NCBI GenBank assembly: GCA_000149265.1
Contig: CH003067.1
Span: 156,889-220,888 of the forward strand
Length of the DNA stretch: 64,000 nucleotides
Direction: 5' to 3'
From: Ciona savignyi
Lineage: Eukaryota > Chordata > Ascidiacea > Phlebobranchia > Cionidae
Shown here: positions 14,101-26,100 of the stretch, in pieces
Numbering within the stretch: position 1 is the first letter of the stretch
Layout: every line of letters begins with the position of its first letter
The notes under the pieces: model-generated
The model's database searches: none
Seen by the model: only the letters and a program-made list of their open reading frames with translations
Told to the model about the DNA's origin: nothing
Translations under genes and position numbers: made by a program

Positions 14101-17100
14101 CAACGATGCTTGCACAAAATGAATAATTGCTTGATTAGGAACTAAAGTAAAGTCTTTATCCTATACAACACACTCTAATATTTCCAGTAACCCAACTAAA
14201 GGCATGTGATTGGAATTAATACTTTGGTTATAAGGCTAAATTCTTAATCTTTAACAAATGCATGCACAAAGAATTAAGGTTAACATGGTATATCTTAAGT
14301 TTAAACAATGATTTTTAAGTTACAGTTGTGTTTGGTTTAGCCGTGTGCTGCAGTGACTAGACAAAGCAATTAAAGTTTGTTGCTTGCAATAAGTGGATTA
14401 ATAAGTTAAATAAAAAAACTAGTTATTATTCTATAAAACACAATACAATAGATCATGTAACCGGAGTGTGAGCAAATGATTCTAAAAATTGCTTGTGTTA
14501 TAACAGCCTCTCTGTTTTTAACGCCAAAGAATAAACATGAGTATTTTACATGAGTAACTTACTGCGCAAGTTAATAACAATACATCCGCCCACAGACCAC
14601 CGTAAAAAAATATGTTTATTGTTGCTGTAACTGATTGACCACTTACCAGTTGAGCAGTTTTTGCCAGAGTAACCAGCCGTGCAGTTACATTTGTAATCAT
14701 TGACCAAATCCGTGCATGTAGAATTATATTGACATGGTTTATTCTGACAGTCATCTATATCTAAGGGTTTAAAAAAAACTGTAAGTTTTTTAATTGTATT
14801 GACTTAATGATGCAAAAGCAGATAGTAGGTAGTTAAGAGTTCTTGTGTAGGATACCTTATGTACAATGTTTTATACCTGGAACAATTTAAAGGGTGAAAG
14901 AAAAATAAAAGAACAAGGTCATTTTATGCTGCTGAAATAAAATTACAAAATATTTTGACAACGTAAATTAACTTATTAAGCAGTTTTTTATTCCTTTAGT
15001 TGGCATTATGTGAAAAAACGACATAGATCATTTGCAAATAATAAAAAAATCTGAAAATACTAACTACTGTGCAAGTGGCAAACTTTTGTTTTGTAAAATT
15101 AATTAAAATAAATAGATTGATTAAAAAAATTAAATCACTTTATATATAAATTAGTATAATTTAAATATATTCTATCAATATTTAAACGAAGACTGATACT
15201 TTAGCCAACTGCTTTAACCAGCCGGATAAATATCAAACCAGCTAACTTGTTGAGCAGTTCTTTCCATCATATCCATCGAGACAGTTGCACGTATAATTGT
15301 CCAAACCATCTATGCAAGTGGCATTGTTCAAACAAGGGTCTGGACTGCAATCATCTCTGTCTGTTTATTTGTAATATAAGCTTTCAGTTAGTTTACTAAT
15401 TTGGTTAAAACTTTATCTGGTGTGGGTTGTGTCCTTGGGCAAGGCACTTAACAGACATTACACGAACCCACGCTAGATGATCCAACGATTGCCTGTGTGT
15501 TAATCTCCTTGGTTTTTCCACTCATGGGGATAAGCATGAATATCCTAGCCTATCCCATACACATTTCTTGTTTTAATTTTGCAATTTAATGAATACATTT
15601 TTATTAATATATATCTTAAAGCCGGTTTAGATTTTCTTCTTCTCTTACAATATATTACAATATACTATAAGGACTAAACATACATAATATTGCTATTAAA
15701 ATAAGTGAATGTAAAATCAAAATTTACGACACAGCAAAACCGAGCAAGTCATAAAGTAATTTTCATACTTTCACTGCAGTTTCTCCCATAAAACCCAGTG
15801 TAGCAAGTGCAGTTGTAACGATCTACTAGATCGATACAAGTTCCGTTTACGCACGGTGAGCTCTCACATTCATTTATTTCTGCATGCGAAATAAAACATA
15901 TTGTAATATGCTGCATAACAAAATTGGCACTTTTATGCATAATTACTTTACTGTGATTTGATAACAAAGAGTCTTAAATTCAAGCATGATGTACTATATG
16001 AGTAATGAGATTAATAATTTTAATAAAATCACCAGTCCAGATCCCTTTAAATAAACTGTTGTTCTATCTTATAGTTTAAAACAGGTTTACATTTAAACTA
16101 GTGCAACCACATATTAGATCTATGTTAATTTTTAATTACCTATTGAGCAGTTTTTGCCTGTGTACCCGAATGGACAGACACAGTGATATTCATTGAGACA
16201 ATTTACACATGTGGCTCCATTTTGGCAGAATTCAAGCAGACATTCATTTAGATCTGGAAATAAGAATCGAGTAACCTATTTGGAAATAAGCACACAGTAA
16301 CCTTCCATAAGTGTCTTCAACACAACACAAATGTTCTTTATACATTTGTCCTAATGGCAAAGGAATGCTTGATTTTGAATGTTATATTGGATTCGATAAC
16401 TTTTTAAACTCCCAGATTCAGGTTTATCACGTAATGACTTTAACCAACACATTACACATCCATTTTATATTTTTAATATATTTTTGATTTGCACAGATTT
16501 TTTAACTTTTATTTGTTAGTCTTTGTTCAATGTCATATAAGGAGTGAACATTTGAGTACACTTGGTTAAAATTCCGTTTTATTTGATTTAGGATAGGATA
16601 GGATATTCATGTTTATCCCCGTGAATGGGAAAACCAAGGGGGTTATCACATGAGCAATCGTCAGATCACCTCGCACCCACCGTCGGGATACAGGAGCTAT
16701 TGCAGTGTGTTGTATATGATAGACTTGTTCCTTCAATTTGGTAGTACCCGTTAATCCGCTGGGTTTAGGCAATGTCCGTAAAGTGCCTTGCTCAAGGACA
16801 CAACCAACTAGCTAGCGACCAGTTTCATACCTGCAACGTTCTGATTAAACGGTGACGCACTTAACTGCTAGACCAACCGGCCGGACAATTTAAATTAAAA
16901 GTTAATTACCTTCAGTGCAGTTTCTTCCTGTATATCCATTTACGCATGAGCAGGTATAGTTGGAAATTGTATCATGACATGTTCCATTGTTCTTGCATGG
17001 ATTTGTGGCACAGTTATCAATAGCTGAGGAAGAAATAATAGGATATTCAAATTTATCTACATGAATGGGAAAACACAAGTGTCGTTATCAAGAGAGTAAT

Positions 17101-20100
17101 CGCCAGATAACCTCTCGTCTACCGTCAGGTTACCCGCGCTATTGCAATGTGTATGATTCAGACATACTATTTAATTGGTAGAACCCCTTATTCCACTTGG
17201 TTCATGCAATGTCTGTTAAGTGCCTTGCCCAGGGACACAACTGACTAGCTAGAGACCATTTTAAAACCTGCAACGTTCGGCAGAAAAGCGACGCACCAAC
17301 TCAGCAGTAAATCGGTTGGATAATATAAAAATTGGCTTTTACTTAATTTTATTTTTAATCGACCCATAGCCAAAATTTTGGTGTATGCCTCTTATATTTT
17401 TGATTTGTGTTAAAAACAGCCTTTTATCTATTGTTTTTATATGTAGTCTTTGTTCAATGTCATATAGAGGAGCCAAAATTTGAGTACACTAGGTTAAAAT
17501 TCCGTTTGATTTGATTTAAATTAAAAGTTGATACCTTCAGTGCAGTTTCTTCCTGTATATCCATTTACGCATGAGCAGGTATAGTTGGAAAGTGTATCAT
17601 GACACGTTCCATTGTTCTTGCATGGATTTGTGGCACAGTTTTCAATAGCTGAAGAAGAAAATAATAGGATATTCATATTCATCTTCATGAATGGGAAAAC
17701 ACAAGTGTCGTTATCAAGAGAGTAATCATCAGATAACCTCTCGTCTATCGTCAGGTTACCGGCGCTATTGCAGTGTGTATGATTCAAACATTCCTTTAAT
17801 TTTGGTAAAACCCATCATTCTACTGGGGTTATGCCATGTCTGTTGCCCAAGGACACAACTGACTAGCTAGCGACCAGTTTTTAACCTACAACCCTTCAGC
17901 TGAAAGCCGGCGAACCAAATCAGCAAGCTAATAGGTTGGATAATATAAAATTTTGCTTTTACTTAATTTTATTTTTAATTGACCCATAGCCAAACTGTTG
18001 GTGTATATTTCCCATTGCAAGAAGAGTGTTACTTAGATTGCTTTATCCAACTAAATTTCAGCAGTTCATTTGTTTCTTTTGTTTAAAGGAAATGAATCGA
18101 TAAACCAAGTGATATACTGCTCCGATTTAAATAGATATCTATTGCATACACTATATATGTTAAGTACAGTAAATGCAAATTATTATTTATTTAATAAGTG
18201 CCCTAGTAAATGCTATAAGGTGATTTGTATGGATCCTACTGTCCATAATTATTTGCTATGCATGACCGGTATAAATGTGTCTAAATGTAATTTTTACAGA
18301 ATTCTGCCAAAAAGCGCGTTGTGTCAAAAGCATATGAGAGTTAAATGTGCATATATACCTATTGAACAGTTCTTTCCAGTATAGCCCGGCAGACACGTAC
18401 AGTTGTAGTCAGTTTCATTTATGTGGGTGCAAGTAGCATTGTTATCACATGTGCACGGAACTGAAATTAAAGGATGTTTATAAGGTTCCTTATTTACTGA
18501 AATAAAAGTTGGCATTTAAAATAAATAGGATTAAATAAAAAACCGATGTCACAAAATCTAATTTTTAATAATGAATGGATTATCCTGGTAGATATAGAAA
18601 ATTTATCCTGGTAGATATAGAAATCTTCAGTAAAGGATAAAGATAAGACCCATACTCTTTGGAGTCTTACAAGAAAAAATGATAATAATNNNNNNNNNNN
18701 NNNNNNNNNNNNNNNNNNNNNNNNNNNNNNNNNNNNNNNNNNNNNNNNNNNNNNNNNNNNNNNNNNNNNNNNNNNNNNNNNNNNNNNNNNNNNNNNNNNN
18801 NNNNNNNNNNNNGGAAATGAAGAATACTTAGAGCACTTGTTACATCGCATGTCCTCAGTTGGATGTGAGAAACAATTCCTTTGTGCTTATTTTTTGCGGC
18901 TTTAACTAAGTAAATAACATTAAGTGCCTTGCCAACGAAATACACTCAGTTTAGTAGCCAGTACACCATGTAATAAATGAGTAGTGTAGTTAGTTACCTT
19001 TGGTGCAGCAATTTCGACCAGTGTAGCCAGGGTCACATAAACACTTGTAGTCTGTGACTGGGTTGCCATCACCGACACACTTACCATGTAAACACCGACA
19101 TACTGTAAAAAGTGGTATGAAAAAGATTACAAGCATTTTAATGAAATCTATTCTGATCATGTCGCATTCCAAATTTTGCAACAACAAAAAGCCGTTATTA
19201 ACATTTTTACCACATATTAAATCTATTTAGTGAATACTCTAATCTTTTACTTATTTTAATATTCCTGCCATAAATTAATAAACAAGTCAGTGGCTGGTTT
19301 TTATCAACAACCTTTCAAGACCCAACTTTTAACGTACTAAGCAAACTGACTGGAGAATTAGGGGGTTAAGGCATACGGGCCACACTAAGCAGTGTTAAGA
19401 AGAATTTCCCATTTTAATTAGTGCATGTTTCTCTTTTCATGGTAGGCTACTTAATGGACATTACCAGTGGTTTTAAATGGGTTATGCAATATTGAAACCA
19501 AAGCAAAGATGAAACGCATTCTCTTGGTTTTACTATCATTTAGGAAATAAACACATTTTACAATTAAAAATATTACCAATTGAGCAGTTGTCTCCAAAAA
19601 ATCCATTCAAACATTGGCATTTTGCATGGTCAATATAATTGACACACTTTGCTCCATGCATGCAGGTTTTGTTGGCGCAGAAATCTAATTTGAAGTAAGT
19701 TTTGACACATGGTTAATGGTTTAAAATGACAGCAGCCAAGATTATAGAAAATTATATGATAAGGAACAATGTGTATTCGTCCACACAGTAAAGATTTAGC
19801 ATCCAGTGTTGGTACTACATAGGTTGCAGGTTCAACTTTCACCCTGGCTGTTGTTCTGTTTATTGAACACTTAATGAATATTACCTTGATCCAATAGCCT
19901 TTGATGATTTTAAGGTAATTTAAAATTTAAAAATGCAGGAATATAACTTATCAATAAACTGTACTAGCTCCGGCTTTGGGAAAGGACACATAATATTCTA
20001 TATGCCTTTGTTAATTGCTTCCATAACCCAAGAGTCGACTAGAGATAATGTGTCGATTACCCATGTGATAACACTTGGTATATTTTTTATCTACGAAGTT

Positions 20101-23100
20101 AAAACAATATATATTTCATACAGAAATTTATCCTCAGAAAAGTTAATTAATTCATTTAAAAAGGTAATGTTCATAAGAGATTTACAAATACCCCTGAATC
20201 CCGAGCAGTTTTTGTTTGTGTATCCAGGTAGACAGTTGCAGGTGTAGTCTGTTGCGTTCGATTTGCAAGTCGCGTTGTTTTGGCATGGTGAGTCAATGCA
20301 GTGGTCTGGTATATGTTTTGGGTAAAAGAGAGAAAAAACAGTGGATTTAAGATAAGTTCTATTAAAAGCCATCTAACTTAAAGAAGTAAAGTACAAAATT
20401 ACATTTATTATAGAATCCAAAAAAACAAAATTTAATTTCTTTAAAAACATTTTTTTTTTAAATTTTGGCATAAAATCAATCGAACAGTGTATTGATGATC
20501 TAGTAATGAATGATATCAGTGATGCCCTCAGCAGCTACTTCTGGTCCAGATTTATAAATAAAATTTATTTTTCCAAGCAAGTATTGACAGAAACTTGTGT
20601 TTGCAAAAATATATAGCGCTACTGGATGGTTAATAGTCAACTATCGGCTAATTCAATCTTTATTAGCACATTTATGCCAATGTCCGTTAATTGCAAGCTT
20701 GTTATGGCCTTCAGGAACGTGATTAGCCATGCTTGCTTGTGTCAGTAGTTTAATGAGTTGCTGTAGCAATATCCCCAATATAACACTGTAGTAGTTTTAG
20801 TAATTCAACCGCTGGTACTAGAAAATCTGGCGATCCCATCTGTTTTTCCATACTTTGGGGATACACATAGGTATCTTTCTCATCACAATTACAATCAATA
20901 TTCTTCTGGAACTGTACAGTCTGCCACATAATCTTACTTGTTACATTCTCACAGCAACTCGAACCACCAAATCCATTATCACAATCACAAGTGAACGATG
21001 TGACAGGGTTTCCCACCGGTACACATTTCCCTTTTGTACAGTTGCAAACTGCAATGGTATTTCATCGGTAATTAGGAATTTATTAAAGTAGTATAAGTGT
21101 GTTTCTGCATCGGGTAAGCTATCAAAAATTTAAATGGTCAACAGCATGTGGTTATTATTTTATATTGTTGCAAGTAATTAGTTTTTTTACTTTAGTTAAT
21201 TTTTGCTTCTTATAGCAAAGAAAATAATAGCAAGGTTAACAAAAAAATTAGTAAAAAGTGTCAAAACTCTATGCAGCTGAATAGACATAAGAAAAAAAAT
21301 TAGCAATTACTTGGTTATTTGGTTACAGCCTTAAAAAAGTAAATAAAAATGCATGACCCGGTATTTAGGGGTTATGCAATTATAGTCATTGCTGGAACTA
21401 ATTAATTTAATAAGTTCAACAAAAAAATGTAGCAACATTCCCATTGTAGTCATTACACTGCAACAGATTAATCTGTACTAAAAAAACATACAGCAGTAGC
21501 ACTGATAACCCGACTGCAAGAGTGGTATTCTGATAAATGTTTTAATTCTCCTTGCATATTCCCTATTACAGGGCTATAAAGGAACCTTATACAGTTTGTC
21601 TTGATTAGTTTTTACTAAAGTTTTATTTTGTATATTAACAAGCTTTAATCACCATACCTACTGAACAGTTCTTTCCAAATATCCCACCCACGCAATCGCA
21701 CTCATAATCTTGTCCATACTGTCCAACCAGAGAACAAGGTGCGTTATATTTACATGGATTGGGGTTACAGAGGCTCACTGTGGAACAAAGAATTTTATTA
21801 AAAACAAAGAATAAATTTTTTGCTGGTGTCTATTGCTGGTGCAGTTTTATATGATTATATGTCAGTGTAGAATCAATGGTATTGTGAGTCATTTTAAAAA
21901 TAAAACAACTGCTTTTCACCCAATCTAAAATAGTATTTTTTCAAGGTAGCATTTAGAGTCCAAACCTGGAAAATGTTTTCAAGCAAGACGGCAATGCAAT
22001 CAAAATCAAAAATAAACAAAGTGGAAATATCAAAACACGTGTGAGCCTAAACACCAAATTAAGACCTGTAACTTAATATCTGAAAAAAATCTTTAAAAAA
22101 AGAACAAAATAAAAAGAAACGATATGAAGCAATGCCAAAGTGTGACTGTTTTAACAAAAAAAAGGATTATGGGTAAAGTGTACGTAAAGTTGATGTGGTG
22201 AGATTAAAACAATGTTAACAGGGACAGTTTACCACAGCGGTAACAAAAAAACGAAATTACATAATTTAACTTACCATCAGTGCAGTTTCTCCCCGAATAC
22301 TTAGATGTACACTTGCATTGATAACCGCTTGCTGTGTTATTGCATGTTCCATTGTTCTGACAAGGATTGTGTATGCACTCATCAATATCTGCAGAAGAAA
22401 ATTATAAATAATTAAGTCATATCCTTAAATATTGCCAAAATTGCAGTAAACTTCAGAAATAAACAAATCTATGTTAGAAAGTCAATAATAAAGACGGCCT
22501 TAAGATAAGATTATACATTTGTGCTAGGCTGCATGGTATATTTAATAACGTCAGTATGGACAGGTTTTGGATTTTATTTTCCAACCAGCTTTAAGGATGA
22601 TTGATAAATATTAATATTATATCCAATATCATTTAAGACTGTATCAATTTTGTGTACTAGATAAAACCACAACAATAAACTGCACGAATATAAAGTTGCA
22701 CTAATAATTTTGAATAGAATAAAAGACTCTCTAAGATAATGTTTTTTACATGTCAACACTGACACATCTCTATTAAAGTAATGCAAAGCAGTAATTTATG
22801 ATAGCCACAGTCATGATAGAAAAAATAAAAATCATCAATCAGTATGAGCGCTGACAGTCTCCAGAAGGCCTCATGATGCGTGTGCTTAGGGAAAGGCACT
22901 TAGCCAATCTAACCTGAACCCATTTGATTAATGAGTTCTACTAAAACCGGAGGAATATCGTTATACACCACACTGCTATAGCTTTGGCAACACAATTGTA
23001 GGTATGAGGTAATCCAACAATTGCCTGTGTGATAATGCCCCTGTGCTATCCTGTTATAAAACATGAATATCATAAAAATATTGATACCTGTGCAGTTAAC

Positions 23101-26100
23101 TCCTGCAAACCCAGGAGCGCATGAGCACGTATATCCTCCAACCAAGTCGTTACATGTTCCGTTATTCTTGCAAGTGTCTTCGAAGCAGTCTTGAGTATCT
23201 ATAATAACTATGTTAATGCCACATGTTTAAACATGCCCATAGGCCGTTAGTTTAGTTTATTCATTTTTGCCCCAGTTTTTAAAAATGGCAAACGAATATA
23301 ATCACGATACAGGAACGGGTAAAGACGGCAAAACGAACAGTCGTTAAAACAAGTCAGTGAAAAAATGGATATAAATTAATAAATATAGCGGACGCGGCCG
23401 CCACACCTAGAAGCAAACAAAATTTAATTAAGACCAAACGATTTAAAGCCCTCAAGAAGAGTGCGCGGTAAAAGTAAGCGTATGCTAGGATCCTGATTGT
23501 AAGAATCAAACCTAATCGTACGCAATCTCTCCAATATACGTATTTGTCCCTAGACCGATAATTAACTTAGACATAGGGTAAATTTTAGATTTGATAGTTG
23601 TACAATATAAATTTTGCTAATGGGAATTTACATGTTGGGAAATACCCTACAGTAGTCGGAGTTTGGGTCAGTATATTAAAGGGATGTTAAGTAATTTTAA
23701 ATTAAATATTTTAAAATAATTTTAAAATTAAATATTTTAATAATTGGTTTGAATAGAATGTTTAAACTGTATATTGTTGATGGAACGGTTGACAAATAAC
23801 TTTGTATTTTTCCAATTCTCTCCTACGTGCCCAATGTCGGTTTGGAAAAAGCTATTACAGTTTCTATTTCACACGCGTTTTTAGAATTAATTAAAGTGGT
23901 ATGTAGTCTTTACAAGGATAAATGACTAGCTGTAATATTTTAACGCACTTAAAGCATCCCATTTACGGGGATAAACATGATGTCCTGTTCCTTCAATGTG
24001 TATACAAAATATTACTGCGTGATATGTATTGATAATCTTCAAATCGTAAAACCTTTACATTAACCCTCTAGAAGTTTCAATCTTTGGTCGATCAATGTCG
24101 TTAGAGAGTAACACATTACCTGCGGGCTGTATAATCTTTTCGCAACAACCGGGACCTGTGAAACCAGGGGTACAGCTGCAAGTCGTATTCGTACAGACCA
24201 CTCGGCAGTTTGAAATCGTACAATCTAAACAGTGAAGTGTATCTTATGGTTTCACAATAAAATGTCAGAATAACATATCAAAATATATGCTACGGTAGCC
24301 TTTGCCTGGTGTTTTTACAATTTGCTTGGACTGAAATATTGAACGATCCAAATGCTTCCAGTGCGCCAAAGCAAACCCTTTAAAGTAAGGCTGTGGATCT
24401 GCATCCTTAACATTCATAAAGACAGCAGTTTTAAAAAAAAATGCTCGTAATACTAGACATGAAGCAAGTGGACAAATGATGCAATTCTGATTTATCTCAC
24501 ACGTGCATTTGGCAATAAAATTAGCGGACGTCCTCATATTGTCTAGCTGTTTTATAGCGCAGCCCCTATAGCAAAAGGTCATTTAATTGAAATCAGCTGA
24601 TTGTGACCTTTTGTTTAGAAACTTAGCCAATGCCGCACGAATCTATAAAAAGGATAAACGAGTTTAATCATAATTAATCATAATGGCGTTTCCCCAATAG
24701 CTCGGATAACCAGTCGCTGGAGTATTGTGACCATTGCCAAACTTACGATTTGTCACCCCATGGGATAAAAATAAAGGCCTGCTATGCCATTACGATTTTA
24801 AAATGGCTTACTTTCGAGTGAAATAAGGTACCAGTCGAAGTCGGCAGTCGATTTTTCTGTGTAATTAAATCCCCACGTCTTGAAATCGAGAATAAATTCG
24901 ATGGTTTTTGCTGGGTTTCGATAGATCAGCTGCACCACCGTGTTTGTTTTGTTGTTGCATTCAGGAAAAACCACAGTTTCGCCTTTGAAGTTAAGTGTGC
25001 CGTTGCCCGTGTAGTTGTGGGTGCCGCTTTTAAGTATTTTGACTGGAAAAAAGGGTTATCATAAAACACGTTTCAACCATAGTAAACGTCGATTTACCAT
25101 TGGCCAAATGGAATTTCTTTATATGGTATGGTGAATCAAATTCATTTTCTAGCTAGTCGATGGTTTCATTTAGCAAAAATAAAATCGAATGTATCTTAAA
25201 CCCAGTAGAATAATGGGTTGAAAAAATACTATAGTAATGACAGAATCAATGTAATCTTGGTCAATCGACATTAGACACGTGGTATTTTTAGGCATACAAG
25301 ACAAAAGTCAATGTCAATATCTTATTCTTTATTTAAGTAAAAAGGTAACAGCTCCCGCTCATATATGATAAACGAATTTCCAAGTAACAACGTTATGTTT
25401 GTCGCCTCAACTGTTTTTTAGTTTGATTAAATCTGCGTGTTGTGGCGTATAATCCTTCATAATGATAACAAGTTCACCAGATTACCTGGTCGCAAAGAAA
25501 ATGCTGATTTAAATAATTGTGGGAAAAACACAAAGATATTGTGTCTTGCTGTGTTACTGGTATAACAGCAAGTATTTTTTATTCCCCCTCGTCTTAATCA
25601 ACTCACATTACGTATTAACAACCCGAAAACGTAATATTGATTACATAATAACCTTAAATAAGTGGGGTTTTCCGCTTTGTTAAAATAAGTTACATTATTT
25701 CTATTGCAATTTTGTTTGGGTTTGAATCGTCCCGCAATTACAAAGTGTAATTAATATACAGGCCTGATCAAACTATAAAATTGCCATATTTGGCCGTCTT
25801 TGGTACAGTTTGGTGCCTTACTGTTAAGTATGAAGTGTAATATCGATCAAATGTTATTATCTGAGAGTGAGACTCATTGTAATTTGTAGTGAGATTACAC
25901 AAATAAATGTAAATAAACTTGTCTTAGTCTAGTTCAGTTATATGGTGTAGTTTGCTTATAGCTGCAGCCGACAGTAAGTTTACGTCACTCCTTTCTTCAA
26001 TTCTCAGAAAAAGTACAACATCAAGCAAAGCTGACGCGTAACGGCGTATTACTTTATTCACTATTACGTAACTTCAGTGTAGTTATATTACATGTTTTTA

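Noticed and set aside
551-17648. A CRISPR-like array, suggested by regularly spaced near-identical segments
   Set aside because: The repeats are 114-nt coding exons with splice sites and EGF cysteines in a eukaryotic gene; spacing varies from about 430 to 1,180 nt.
19933-20372. Plus-strand 104-codon frame over the EGF exon at 20192
   Set aside because: The minus-strand EGF exon has correct cysteines, splice sites and phase; the plus frame is incidental.
24265-24582. Minus-strand 105-codon frame between the first EGF exon and exon 2
   Set aside because: It contains several cysteines, but not in EGF spacing. It has no usable splice sites in phase and the flanking exons already join in phase without it.
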